Part shown: piece after piece, positions 43,075 to 51,641 of the stretch
Numbering within the stretch: the first letter of the stretch is position 1
How the letters are laid out: each line of letters begins with the position of its first letter
Assembly: GCA_014654775.1 (NCBI GenBank)
Contig: JACVZW010000009.1
Span: forward strand, 44,165-108,164
Origin: Paracoccaceae bacterium
GTDB taxonomy: Bacteria; Pseudomonadota; Alphaproteobacteria; Rhodobacterales; Rhodobacteraceae
Direction: 5' to 3'
Length of the DNA stretch: 64,000 nucleotides
Program-made: the position numbers and the translations under genes
The notes under the pieces: generated by a model
Told to the model about the DNA's origin: nothing
Seen by the model: only the letters and a program-made list of their open reading frames with translations
Database searches by the model: none

Positions 43075-43968
43075 TCAGGCCACCTTGGGATCGGGTGGTG
43101 GCTGCGCTTTGCGTTCGCGCAGCGAAATGTAGGTCGCGCAGGCGATGAGGATGGCGGTGCCGAGGAATGTCCAGCCATCGGGGAAATCGCCGAAGAACCA
43201 CCAGCCTACCACGGTCGCCATCACCATTTCCGTATAGGCGAGGGGGGCGAGAAGCGAGGCTTCGGCGTGGTCGTAGGCGCGAACGATCAGGTAATGGCCC
43301 AACGCGGCGATGAAGCCGATGAGGAAGAGCAGCCCCCACTGCGCGGGCGTCGGCGGTTCCCAGATCAGGATTGTGAAGGGCGTGATCAGAAGGGTGCCCA
43401 GAAGGCCGGTGTGGAAGGTGGTGACCATGGCCGGGGCCTGGCCCGCGATGCGGCGGGTCATGGCGAAATAGACGGCGAGCGCCGCCCCTGCGCCAAGGGC
43501 GAAGAAGGTGCCGGGGTTCACTTCGGCAAAGCCGGGGCGGATGATGATGAGCGTGCCGATGAAGCCCACGGCGACCGCGGCCCAGCGGCGGGGGCCGACC
43601 CGTTCCTTCAGGAGGACGGGCGAGATGGCGGTCAGGATCAGCGGCTGGACGAAGAAGATGGCCAATGCGTCAGCGATGGGCAGGTATTTCAGGGCCGAGA
43701 AGAAGAGGAAGGTCGCAGCCATAAGGAGCGTGGCGCGCAGGGCGTGATAGAAGGGCCGGTCGGGCCGGATCGCGGCAATGCCGCCATGTTGCAGGGTGAA
43801 GGGCAGGGTCAGCAGCGCGCCGAACGCCATACGGGCCCAGACGATCTGCAGGATGGGCATGCCCTGATTGCCCAGCATCTTGGCCACCACGTCGAGGAAG
43901 GGCAGCACCGCCATCGCGGCCAGCATCAGGGCAACTCCGATCAGGGTGCGGGGGCGATGGGGTTCCAT
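43075..43968 (-). CDS. EamA/DMT-family transporter
   Basis: This 297-aa inner-membrane protein has about ten hydrophobic segments and two EamA repeats. Examples are ALKYLPIADALAIFFVQPLI in the first half and AEASLLAPLAYTEMVMATVV in the second. Such proteins usually export amino acids or metabolites; the substrate cannot be read here. Its ATG overlaps the stop of the upstream LysR gene (TGATG), so the pair is an operon. The ORF-track start at 44292 is too far upstream. Confidence 0.85.
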   Translation of the reverse strand: MEPHRPRTLIGVALMLAAMAVLPFLDVVAKMLGNQGMPILQIVWARMAFGALLTLPFTLQHGGIAAIRPDRPFYHALRATLLMAATFLFFSALKYLPIADALAIFFVQPLILTAISPVLLKERVGPRRWAAVAVGFIGTLIIIRPGFAEVNPGTFFALGAGAALAVYFAMTRRIAGQAPAMVTTFHTGLLGTLLITPFTILIWEPPTPAQWGLLFLIGFIAALGHYLIVRAYDHAEASLLAPLAYTEMVMATVVGWWFFGDFPDGWTFLGTAILIACATYISLRERKAQPPPDPKVA

Positions 43969-44870
43969 CAGGGATGGGTAGCGGGTGGGGCGGGCGAAGC
44001 CAAGGGCGCACGCCGCAACCAGTCGGCCACAAAGCGTGGAGCCGTGCCGGGGCGCAGCGGGCGGTCGGACCAGAGGCGCAGGCCACCGGACAGGGTCAGG
44101 CGCTGCGGGAAGGGCGCGACAAGGCGGCCATCGGCCAGATGGCCCGCAACCAGCGCTTCGTGGCCGATGAGGAGGCCCGCTCCGTTGACCGTCTCTTCGA
44201 CCGCGAGGGCGTAGAGCGAGAAGGTGGGACCCTGCGGAATGGTGGGCGGGACCGAGAGCGTCTGCGCCCAGAGGTCCCAGTCTTCGGTCCAAGTGGCATC
44301 CGCGAGGCAGGGGAAGCCGGAAATGCAGTGCGGCGTCGTCAGGCGGGCGGCAAATGCCGGGGCGCAGACCGGAAAGATCACATCGGGGCAGAGGCGGCCC
44401 TGCGGCTCTTCGCTGAAGAAGAGCGACAGGTCGTAGGGGCTGCGCTTGAGGTTCGGGGGCTGTTCCAGTGCGGTGATCGACACGGTGATGTCGGGGGCTG
44501 CGGCGCGTAGGGCGGGCAGGCGCGGCGAGAGCCAGAGCTGCGCGATGGCGGGAAGCGTGGCGATATGGACGGTGCGGGGGGCGGCGGCGGCGCGCAGGTC
44601 GCCCACGGCGATGCCGAGCGCATCAAAGGCGGCGGTGAAGGCGGGCAGGGACTGCTGGCCGAGCGGCGTGAGGCGGACGCCGCGCGGGGTGCGGGCGAAG
44701 AGCGGCGCGCCAAGCGTCTGTTCCAGTTGCTTGACATGCGCGGTGATCGCGCCGGGGGTGACGCCCAGTTCCTGCGCGGCGGCGGCGAACCCGCCGAGGC
44801 GGGCGGCAGCCTCGAAGGCGCGGAGTGCGGTCAGGGGCAGGTCTTTCGGGCGGGGCGGGGCGACGGGCAT
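43968..44870 (-). CDS. LysR-family transcriptional regulator (GcvA-like)
   Basis: This 300-aa regulator has an N-terminal winged HTH (about 10-68) with FAAAAQELGVTPGAITAHVK and a LysR substrate-binding domain. The N-terminal pattern LPLTALRAFEAAARLGGF resembles GcvA-type regulators. The ATG at 44870 is chosen over 44906 because it begins the conserved part. It is divergent from the SHMT-like gene, a common layout for a LysR protein and its target. Effector unknown. Confidence 0.87.
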   Translation of the reverse strand: MPVAPPRPKDLPLTALRAFEAAARLGGFAAAAQELGVTPGAITAHVKQLEQTLGAPLFARTPRGVRLTPLGQQSLPAFTAAFDALGIAVGDLRAAAAPRTVHIATLPAIAQLWLSPRLPALRAAAPDITVSITALEQPPNLKRSPYDLSLFFSEEPQGRLCPDVIFPVCAPAFAARLTTPHCISGFPCLADATWTEDWDLWAQTLSVPPTIPQGPTFSLYALAVEETVNGAGLLIGHEALVAGHLADGRLVAPFPQRLTLSGGLRLWSDRPLRPGTAPRFVADWLRRAPLASPAPPATHP

Positions 44871-44874
44871 ATAA

Positions 44875-44918
44875 GGCTCATTTTTTCTGAGCCTAGATTT
44901 TCGCAAATCTGATTTGCG
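44875..44918. promoter_or_regulatory. Two inverted repeats between LysR and the SHMT-like gene
   Basis: GGCTCA-N7-TGAGCC (44875-44893) and CGCAAAT-CTG-ATTTGCG (44902-44918) are both perfect inverted repeats in a 101-bp divergent intergenic region. They are candidate LysR operator sites for autoregulation and for control of the PLP enzyme. Confidence 0.45.
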
Positions 44919-44971
44919 GGCAAGGGGGGCAGGTGGTTTCCTTGCGAGGAACCAACCGGGAGTGACCGCCG

Positions 44972-46294
44972 ATGACCCGCCTTGACCGCCGTGACTGGGT
45001 GCCTGCGCCCTGCGAGGACCATGTGATGACGTTGGCCGCCGCTGCCGCCAAGGGCAGTGATGCGGAGGTGGAGGCGCGGGTGGCGGCGCTGATCGACTGG
45101 AATGCAGATATCCATGACCGGGAGTGTTTCAACCTGAACCCGGCCACCAATGTGATGAACCCGCGGGCAGAGGCGGTCTTGGCGCGGGGCCTCGGGTCGC
45201 GGCCATCGCTGGGATATCCGGGTGACAAGTATGAGATGGGGTTGGAAGCGATCGAGGAGATCGAGGTCATCGCGGCGGAACTGGCGGCGGAGGTGTTCGA
45301 TGCCTCTTATGCCGAAATCCGGGTCGCATCGGGCGCGATGGCGAACCTCTATGGCTTTATGGCGCTGGCGGAGCCGGGGGATGCGATCATCGCGCCGCCG
45401 CCTGCGGTGGGCGGGCATGTGACGCATCACAAGGCGGGCTGTGCGGGGCTTTATGGGCTGTTCACCCATGACGCGCCGGTGAATGCGGATGGGTTCACGG
45501 TGGATCTGGAGGGGATGCGCGCTTTGGCATGGCAGGTGCGGCCAAAGATCATCACCATCGGGGGCAGTTTGAACCTGTTCCCCCATCCGGTGCGCGAGTT
45601 GCGGGCGATTGCCGATGAGGTGGGGGCGTGGCTTCTGTTCGATGCGGCGCATCAATGCGGGATCATCGCGGGGGGTGTCTGGGCCAATCCCTTGGACGAA
45701 GGGGCGCATCTGATGACGATGTCGACCTACAAGTCGCTGGGTGGACCTGCGGGCGGTTTGATCGTGACGCGCGAGGCAGAGATTGCCAAGCGTTTGGATC
45801 ATATTGCTTTTCCCGGGATGACGGCGAATTTCGATGCGGCGAAATCGGCGGCTTTGGCCATCAGCCTGCTGGATTGGCGGGCGCATGGTCGGGCCTATGC
45901 ACAGGCGATGGTGGACCTGTCGCAGGCCTTGGCGCGGGAATTGCATGGCTTGGGTCTGCCGGTCTTTGCAGCCGGGCGGGGGATGACGGAAAGCCATCAG
46001 TTCGCGGTGGAGGCGGCGGGCTTTGGCGGGGGACAGACGGCGTCGAAGACGCTGCGAAAGGCCGGGTTTCTGGCCTGCGGGATTGGCCTGCCCATCGCGG
46101 CGGTGGAGGGCGATCTGAACGGGCTGCGGATCGGGACGCCGGAGCTGGTGCGGCGGGGCGTGACGGTGACGGATGCGCCCGCGCTGGCCGCGCTGATCGC
46201 CGAAGGGCTGCGCGGCAACGATCCGGGCGCGGTGGCAGGACGGGTACGCGAGATGCGCGCGCGGTTCACCGGGGTGCACTACGTGCGGGCCTGA
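44972..46294 (+). CDS. SHMT-like PLP-dependent enzyme
   Basis: This 440-aa fold-type I PLP enzyme resembles serine hydroxymethyltransferase. It has SLGYPGDKYEMG (80-91), IRVASGAMANL (116-126), the cofactor-binding LLFDAAHQCGIIAGG with Asp224, and the likely PLP lysine Lys254 in STYKSLGGPAGG. In GlyA the corresponding lysine motif is TTTTHKTLRGPRGG, so this is a divergent paralogue with unknown substrate, possibly an aldolase or an alpha-methylserine-type enzyme. It is divergent from the LysR-EamA pair. Confidence 0.7.
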   Translation: MTRLDRRDWVPAPCEDHVMTLAAAAAKGSDAEVEARVAALIDWNADIHDRECFNLNPATNVMNPRAEAVLARGLGSRPSLGYPGDKYEMGLEAIEEIEVIAAELAAEVFDASYAEIRVASGAMANLYGFMALAEPGDAIIAPPPAVGGHVTHHKAGCAGLYGLFTHDAPVNADGFTVDLEGMRALAWQVRPKIITIGGSLNLFPHPVRELRAIADEVGAWLLFDAAHQCGIIAGGVWANPLDEGAHLMTMSTYKSLGGPAGGLIVTREAEIAKRLDHIAFPGMTANFDAAKSAALAISLLDWRAHGRAYAQAMVDLSQALARELHGLGLPVFAAGRGMTESHQFAVEAAGFGGGQTASKTLRKAGFLACGIGLPIAAVEGDLNGLRIGTPELVRRGVTVTDAPALAALIAEGLRGNDPGAVAGRVREMRARFTGVHYVRA

Positions 46295-46372
46295 TCCGGT
46301 AAACCACTGTTCTGAATAGAATTTCAGGTTATTCTCTGCGGTGCCGGGACGGCATCCGCAGGGGCGCGCGGG

Positions 46373-46906
46373 TCAATCCGCGCGCCAGGTTGATTGCACG
46401 AGACCGGAGGGGAAGGCGCGGGTGCCTTCGTGGCGCAGGGGAATATCCTGCGGCAGCGCGCCGAAAAGCGGGCGGCCCTGACCGATCAGGACGGGGGCGG
46501 TGGTGATCGTCAGGCTGTCGATCAGCCTTGCGCACAGGAAGGATTGCACGATCTGGCCGCCATCGACATAGGCGTTGAGGTGGCCTTGGGCTGCGAGGTG
46601 CTGCATCGCCTGTTCGGGGGTGTGGGCGGCGAAGGTGACCTTTCCGGCAAGGTCTTCTGGCACGCTTTGGCCGGAAAGCTGGTGTGACAGCACCAGAACC
46701 GGACGCGTGTAGGGCCATTCGGGAAAGGCACGGACGGCCTCATAGCAGCCGCGGCCCATGACGATGCAATCCATCCGGGCGATGAAGGCGTCATAGCCGT
46801 GGTCTTCGTCCGGGGCGTCGCGCGACAGAAGCCAGTCGAGCGTGCCGTCGGGGCGGGCGATGAAGCCGTCGAGGCTGGTGGCGATGAAGACATGGCCGCG
46901 GGTCAT
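46373..46906 (-). CDS. Dihydrofolate reductase-family (RibD C-terminal domain) protein
   Basis: This 177-aa protein has the RibD/DHFR-like fold: the N-terminus HVFIATSLDGFIARPDG, the central MGRGCYE and the C-terminal TITTAPVLIGQGRPLFG. Such proteins are NADPH-dependent reductases of uncertain substrate and are rarely true folate reductases. The ATG at 46906 is preferred because the upstream extension to 47059 is only a translated DNA repeat. It converges with the SHMT-like gene. Confidence 0.82.
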   Translation of the reverse strand: MTRGHVFIATSLDGFIARPDGTLDWLLSRDAPDEDHGYDAFIARMDCIVMGRGCYEAVRAFPEWPYTRPVLVLSHQLSGQSVPEDLAGKVTFAAHTPEQAMQHLAAQGHLNAYVDGGQIVQSFLCARLIDSLTITTAPVLIGQGRPLFGALPQDIPLRHEGTRAFPSGLVQSTWRAD

Positions 46907-46930
46907 GGTTCGGTTCCGTAGAATTGTGAT

Positions 46931-46980
46931 CCGGTTTCGAACAAGGCGGGTGGTCCGGTTGCGAAGCGGTCGGTCCGGTA
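46931..46980 (-). repeat. Imperfect tandem repeats upstream of the DHFR-like gene
   Basis: Three copies of a CCGGTTnCGAA-type unit start at 46931, 46955 and 46975, with spacings of 24 and 20 bp. A weaker fourth lies at about 46912. They sit 25-75 bp upstream of the start codon, so they may be operator sites. They explain the repeated Arg-Asn-Arg pattern in the ORF-track extension. Confidence 0.45.
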
Positions 46981-47061
46981 TCGGACGATTTGCTTCGATC
47001 TCGAAGATCAGGACCGTCCCTTTCCCTGAACAGGGTCCCGATACAGCAGGATCGCGCAAGA

Positions 47062-47089
47062 GAAAACCCGCCGGGAGGCCCCGGCGGGT
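47062..47089 (-). terminator. Rho-independent terminator after gmaS
   Basis: ACCCGCCGGG (47066-47075) and CCCGGCGGGT (47080-47089) form a 10-bp stem with loop AGGC. On the minus strand it is followed by TTTTC. It lies 28 bp after the gmaS stop and ends the mgsABC-gmaS unit. Confidence 0.85.
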
Positions 47090-47117
47090 GGAGTTGCGCC
47101 TTCAGGGGGAAGGCGGA

Positions 47118-48425
47118 TCAGATATCGAGGGTGTTTTCGTGTTCCCAGCGCGAGAAATGGGAGACGAAGCTGTTCCATTCCTGATGCTTGAGCTTCAGGT
47201 AGGCGGAGGAGAATTCGTCGCCCATCATGGATTTCAGCGTCTTGTCCTTGTCGTATTCGCGCAGCGCATCGAGCAGGTTCAGCGGCAGTTTCGGCGCGCC
47301 CTTCACGGTATGGCCCTGCTGATACATGTCGATGTCGTAGCGGCGGCCCGGATCGGCCTGCGTGCGCACGCCATCAAGGCCAGCGGCGATGATCACGGCC
47401 TGCAGGAGGTAGGGGTTCGCGGCCCCATCGGGCAGGCGAAGTTCGAACCGGCCGGGGCCGGGGACGCGCACCATGTGGGTGCGGTTGTTGCCCGTCCAAG
47501 TGACGGTGTTCGGCGCCCATGTCGCGCCCGAGGTGGTGCGGGGCGCGTTGATGCGCTTGTAGCTGTTCACCGTCGGGTTGGTGATCGCGGCCAAGGCCGA
47601 GGCGTGCTTCATGATGCCGCCGAGGAAGTTGCGGCCCTGGTCCGAGAGGGACAGTTCCTTCGCTGGGTCGGAGAAGGCGTTCTTCTTGCCATCCAGCGAC
47701 CAGACCGAGATGTGGGCGTGGCAGCCCGACCCGGTGAGGCCCTTGAAGGGTTTGGGCATGAAGGTGGCGCGGAAGCCGTGCTTTTCCGAGACCGACTTCA
47801 CCATGAACTTGAAGAAGCTGTGCTTGTCGGCCGTCTGCAGCGCGTCGTCGTACTTCCAGTTCATCTCGAACTGGCCGATCGCGTCTTCATGGTCGTTCTG
47901 GTAGGGCTCCCAGCCCATTTCCAGCATGTAGTCGCAGATTTCGCTGATGACGTCATAGCGGCGCATCACGGCCTGCTGGTCATAGCAAGGCTTTTCGGCG
48001 GTGTCGTAGATGTCAGAGGCGGCGGTGCCTTCGGCGTTGAGGATGAAGAATTCGGGTTCCACCCCGGTCTTGACGCGCAGGCCATCCTTGGCGGCATCGG
48101 CAATCAGCTTTTCCAGCACGTTGCGGGGGGCCTGATCGACGAGGCTGCCTTCCATCGTGGCGCGCGCGGCGACCCATGCCACGTCCTTTTTCCACGGCAA
48201 CTGGATCGCGGAAGAGGGATCGGGAACGGCCATCAGATCGGGATGGGCGGGCGTCAGGTCAAGCCAAGTCGCGAAACCGGCGAAGCCTGCGCCTTCCTCG
48301 GCCATGTCGTTGATCGCCTGTGTCGGCACGAGTTTCGCGCGCTGACCACCGAAGAGATCGGTGTAGGAGATCATGAAGTATTTGACGCCCTTTTCCTTGG
48401 CCCATTTGGCAAGATCTTTGGCCAT
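47118..48425 (-). CDS. gmaS: Gamma-glutamylmethylamide synthetase (type III glutamine synthetase-like)
   Basis: GmaS joins methylamine to glutamate using ATP, the first step of the N-methylglutamate pathway. The 435-aa protein is a glutamine-synthetase homologue with the ATP-binding GSGCHAHISVWS, the GVEPEFFIL metal-site segment and the conserved Arg region PGPGRFELRLPDGAANPY. Size and context (mgs and mgd genes, amt) favour GmaS; an ordinary type III glutamine synthetase (glnT) is the alternative. The ATG at 48425 has a GGGAG site and lies 44 bp after mgsC. Confidence 0.8.
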   Translation of the reverse strand: MAKDLAKWAKEKGVKYFMISYTDLFGGQRAKLVPTQAINDMAEEGAGFAGFATWLDLTPAHPDLMAVPDPSSAIQLPWKKDVAWVAARATMEGSLVDQAPRNVLEKLIADAAKDGLRVKTGVEPEFFILNAEGTAASDIYDTAEKPCYDQQAVMRRYDVISEICDYMLEMGWEPYQNDHEDAIGQFEMNWKYDDALQTADKHSFFKFMVKSVSEKHGFRATFMPKPFKGLTGSGCHAHISVWSLDGKKNAFSDPAKELSLSDQGRNFLGGIMKHASALAAITNPTVNSYKRINAPRTTSGATWAPNTVTWTGNNRTHMVRVPGPGRFELRLPDGAANPYLLQAVIIAAGLDGVRTQADPGRRYDIDMYQQGHTVKGAPKLPLNLLDALREYDKDKTLKSMMGDEFSSAYLKLKHQEWNSFVSHFSRWEHENTLDI

Positions 48426-48469
48426 GACAAACTCCCTGTCCTTTTTCAGATCGGCTTTGTGCCGTTGGT

Positions 48470-49795
48470 TCAGAAACCGTTGCGCCCGGGGATCCAGTTG
48501 GTGCCCGCCAGCGGAACACCCGCCATGGCGGCGGATTCGATGGTGAGGGCGCAAAGATCCTCGGGTTCGAGGTTGTGGAGGTGATTCTTGCCGCAAGCGC
48601 GGGCGATGGTCTGCGCTTCCAGCGTCATCACCTTGAGGTAATTCTTCAGGCGGCGGCCCCCGAGGATGGGGTCGAACCGCTTGAACAGTTCGGGGTCCTG
48701 GGTGGTGATCCCGGCCGGGTCCTTGCCTTCGTGCCAATCGTCATAGGCACCGGCGGTGGTGCCGAGCTTTTTGTACTCGGCCTCGAGCGCGGGGTCGTTG
48801 TCGCCCAGCGCGATCAGGGCAGCCGTGCCGATGGCGACCGCGTCAGCGCCCAGCGCCATGGCCTTGGCCACATCCGCGCCCGAGCGGATGCCGCCCGACA
48901 CGATCAGTTGCACCTTGCGGTGCATGCCGAGGTCCTGCAGCGCCTTCACCGCCTGCGGGATGCAGGCGAGGATGGGCATGCCGACGTTTTCGATGAAGAC
49001 GTCCTGCGTGGCGGCGGTGCCGCCCTGCATGCCGTCAAGCACCACCACGTCAGCGCCTGACTTCACCGCGAGCGCCGTGTCGTAATAGGGGCGTGCGCCG
49101 CCGACCTTGATGTAGATCGGCTTTTCCCAGTTCGTGATTTCGCGCAGTTCGAGGATCTTGATCTCCAGATCATCCGGCCCGGTCCAGTCCGGATGGCGGC
49201 AGGCGGAGCGCTGGTCGATGCCCTTGGGCAGGTTGCGCATCATGGCGACGCGGTCGGAGATTTTCTGCCCCAGAAGCATGCCGCCGCCGCCGGGTTTGGC
49301 CCCCTGCCCCACCACGACCTCGATCGCGTCGGCGCGGCGGAGGTCATCGGGGTTCATGCCGTAGCGGGACGGAAGATATTGATATACAAGAGTTTTCGAG
49401 TGGCCGCGTTCCTCTTCCGTCATGCCGCCATCGCCCGTGGTGGTGGACGTACCTGCGGCGGAGGCCCCGCGACCCAAGGCTTCCTTGGCCGGCCCCGAAA
49501 GCGCGCCGAAGGACATGCCCGCGATGGTGATCGGGATATCCAGATGGATCGGGTTCTTGGCGAAGCGGGTGCCGAGCCAGACGTCGGTGGCGCATTTTTC
49601 GCGGTAGCCTTCCAGCGGGTAGCGGCTGATGGAGGCCCCAAGGAACAGGAGGTCATCGAAATGCGGCAGGCGGCGTTTGGAGCCACCCCCGCGAATGTCG
49701 TAGATGCCGGTCGCGGCGGCGCGGCGAATTTCGGCGTTGGTGTCGTTGGAGAAGGTCCACGACATCTTGGGCGGCGTATGGGGGAAATCGGACAT
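48470..49795 (-). CDS. mgsC: N-methylglutamate synthase subunit C (FMN glutamate synthase domain)
   Basis: This 441-aa protein matches the FMN-binding central domain of glutamate synthase (ITIAGMSFGALSGPAKEALG, then QGAKPGGGGMLLGQKISD, and IVSGGIRSGADVAKAMALGA). In the pathway it would use gamma-glutamylmethylamide to make N-methylglutamate with MgsA and MgsB. Homologues are also named GlxD or GltB2. The ATG at 49795 begins MSDFPHTPPK; the ORF-track start is too long. It follows mgsB by 13 bp. Confidence 0.83.
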   Translation of the reverse strand: MSDFPHTPPKMSWTFSNDTNAEIRRAAATGIYDIRGGGSKRRLPHFDDLLFLGASISRYPLEGYREKCATDVWLGTRFAKNPIHLDIPITIAGMSFGALSGPAKEALGRGASAAGTSTTTGDGGMTEEERGHSKTLVYQYLPSRYGMNPDDLRRADAIEVVVGQGAKPGGGGMLLGQKISDRVAMMRNLPKGIDQRSACRHPDWTGPDDLEIKILELREITNWEKPIYIKVGGARPYYDTALAVKSGADVVVLDGMQGGTAATQDVFIENVGMPILACIPQAVKALQDLGMHRKVQLIVSGGIRSGADVAKAMALGADAVAIGTAALIALGDNDPALEAEYKKLGTTAGAYDDWHEGKDPAGITTQDPELFKRFDPILGGRRLKNYLKVMTLEAQTIARACGKNHLHNLEPEDLCALTIESAAMAGVPLAGTNWIPGRNGF

Positions 49796-49808
49796 TCTTC
49801 TGACGGCC

Positions 49809-50498
49809 TCAGTAGGACGACGCGTTGTCGATATTGAAGGTGTAAAGCTTGCGGGCAGAGCCGTAGCGCTTGAAGTCCTCGGGCTTGGCCAGATGATCGG
49901 CCTCACCGCGCTTCAACAGATCGGCCAGCAGGGCGAGGTGTTCAGGGCGCATCTCTTTCTCGATGCAGTCGGCCCCGAGGGATTTCACCGAACCGCGGAC
50001 GAAAAGGCGGGCCTCGTAGAGGCTGTCGCCCAGCGCCTCGCCCGCGTCACCCAGAACCACGAGGTTGCCGGATTGGGCCATGAAGGCGGACATGTGGCCG
50101 ATGTTGCCATGCACGACGATGTCGATGCCTTTCATCGAGATGCCGCAGCGCGACGACGCGTTGCCCTTGATGACGAGAAGGCCGCCGCGCCCGGTGGCGC
50201 CCGCATATTGGCTGGCGTCGCCGTCGATGATCACGGTGCCGGACATCATGTTTTCCGCTACGCCGGGGCCTGCGGAGCCTTTCACACGGACGGTGGCCTG
50301 CTTGTTCATGCCCGCGCAGTAATAGCCAGTGGAGCCGCGCACGGTAACGTCGACCGGGGCGTCGAGGCCGACGGCGATGGCATGGGCGCCCTTGGGATTG
50401 ATGACCTCCCACGAGGTCATGTTCGTCTGGCCCTTGAGGCCGTGGAGCGTCGAGTTTAGCGCGCGCAGGCCTTGGGCGGCGAGGTCGAAAGTCTGCAT
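49809..50498 (-). CDS. mgsB: N-methylglutamate synthase subunit B (GXGXG domain)
   Basis: This 229-aa protein consists of the glutamate synthase C-terminal GXGXG beta-helix, with repeated glycine turns such as DGDASQYAGATGRGGLLVIKG and HGNIGHMSAFMAQSGNLVV. In bacterial glutamate synthase it links the amidotransferase and FMN sites; here it is a separate chain (also called GlxC). It starts 3 bp after the mgsA stop. Confidence 0.85.
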   Translation of the reverse strand: MQTFDLAAQGLRALNSTLHGLKGQTNMTSWEVINPKGAHAIAVGLDAPVDVTVRGSTGYYCAGMNKQATVRVKGSAGPGVAENMMSGTVIIDGDASQYAGATGRGGLLVIKGNASSRCGISMKGIDIVVHGNIGHMSAFMAQSGNLVVLGDAGEALGDSLYEARLFVRGSVKSLGADCIEKEMRPEHLALLADLLKRGEADHLAKPEDFKRYGSARKLYTFNIDNASSY

Positions 50499-50501
50499 GG
50501 A

Positions 50502-51398
50502 TCAGCGTTCCCAGAAGTAGACGGTGGCGGGTTCGGGTTCCCAGACGCGGGCAGAGTCGATGCCCGGCAGGTTGACCATCGCACGGTATTCCGAGCCGAA
50601 GGCGACGTATTGGTCGGTTTCGGCCATGACGGCGGGTTTGCAGGCGATCGGGTCGCGGACGACGCCGAAGCCGTTCTTGGTGCCGACGACGAAGGTGAAG
50701 AAGCCGTCCAGATCGGTCAGCGTGGCCTCCATCGCCTCGCCCAGTTTGGCGCCTTCCTGCAGCTTGTGGCTGATGAAGGCGGCGGCAACTTCGGTGTCGT
50801 TTTCCGTCTCGAACGTCATGCCCGCCTGACGCAGCACGCGGCGGACGGAGTTGTGGTTGGAGAGCGAGCCGTTGTGGACGAGGCACTGGTCGGCCCCGGT
50901 GGAGAAGGGATGCGCGCCCATGGTGGTGACGGCGGATTCGGTGGCCATGCGGGTGTGGCCGATGCCGTGGGTGCCGGACATGCGGGCCACGTCGAAGCGC
51001 GAGGCGACATCCTTGGGAAGGCCGACTTCCTTATAAATTTCAATACCTTCCCCTGCCGACATGACGCGCGCCTTGGGGCGCAGGTCACGCATGGCGTGGC
51101 GCGCGGCATCCAGCCGATCTTCGGGCAGTTCAAGGACCATATGCGTGTCCTTGACGGTGCCCGTGACCTTGGCCGCGATCGCCTTGCCGAGATCTTCGGT
51201 CAGGGTGGCAAAGTCGGCTTCGGGGGCCGGGGATTGGACGGTCAGCTTGGCCTTGCCCTTTTCGGGGCGGCCGTAGATGGCGATGCCCGCGCTGTCGGGG
51301 CCGCGATCCGTCATGGTGATGAGCATGTCGGTGAGCAGGGCACCGAGTTGCGGTTCCAGCTTGGGGTCTTTCAGGAAAAGACCGACGATTCCGCACAT
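50502..51398 (-). CDS. mgsA: N-methylglutamate synthase subunit A (class II amidotransferase)
   Basis: This 298-aa protein is a class II (Ntn-type) glutamine amidotransferase domain. The nucleophile is Cys2 in MCGIVGLF, exposed after Met removal, so the ATG at 51398 is the correct start. Further motifs are GIGHTRMATESAVT and FSTGADQCLVHNGSLSNHN. It would release methylamine or ammonia from the glutamyl amide for the synthase. Also known as GlxB. It is the first gene of mgsABC-gmaS. Confidence 0.87.
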   Translation of the reverse strand: MCGIVGLFLKDPKLEPQLGALLTDMLITMTDRGPDSAGIAIYGRPEKGKAKLTVQSPAPEADFATLTEDLGKAIAAKVTGTVKDTHMVLELPEDRLDAARHAMRDLRPKARVMSAGEGIEIYKEVGLPKDVASRFDVARMSGTHGIGHTRMATESAVTTMGAHPFSTGADQCLVHNGSLSNHNSVRRVLRQAGMTFETENDTEVAAAFISHKLQEGAKLGEAMEATLTDLDGFFTFVVGTKNGFGVVRDPIACKPAVMAETDQYVAFGSEYRAMVNLPGIDSARVWEPEPATVYFWER

Positions 51399-51463
51399 GG
51401 CGTCGACTCCTCTGTTCTTCGTTGAGGGCACGCTAGCACCGAAGAAATCGACGCTCAACTGGG

Positions 51464-51532
51464 AAGAAACTTTTTTTCCTTAGCGGGAAAACTTTTCAAA
51501 GTGCCTAAAGTTTCGGCAGGTTTTTCTTGACA
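51464..51532. promoter_or_regulatory. Control region between mgsA and amt
   Basis: The 243-bp divergent gap (51399-51641) has no gene. It is AT-rich and contains related elements: GAAACTTTTTTTCC (from 51466), the palindrome-like GAAAACTTTTC (51486-51496), and CTAAAGTTTC. TTGACA lies at 51527-51532 as a possible -35. The XRE-cupin regulator encoded nearby is the obvious candidate to bind here. This is an inference. Confidence 0.35.
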
Positions 51533-51641
51533 GGTTGTCGCAGGGCGTTTTCCTCTCAGAAAAGAAAGTTGCCGGACAGAGAAATGGCGTCGGGGCCCAG
51601 CCAACAGCGGCAGTGCAAAAAGGCCCACGGGAGGGAAAACG

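Noticed and set aside
46907-47059. N-terminal extension of the DHFR-like protein in the ORF track
   Set aside because: The extension translates a tandem DNA repeat and is not conserved-looking; the ATG at 46906 begins the domain.
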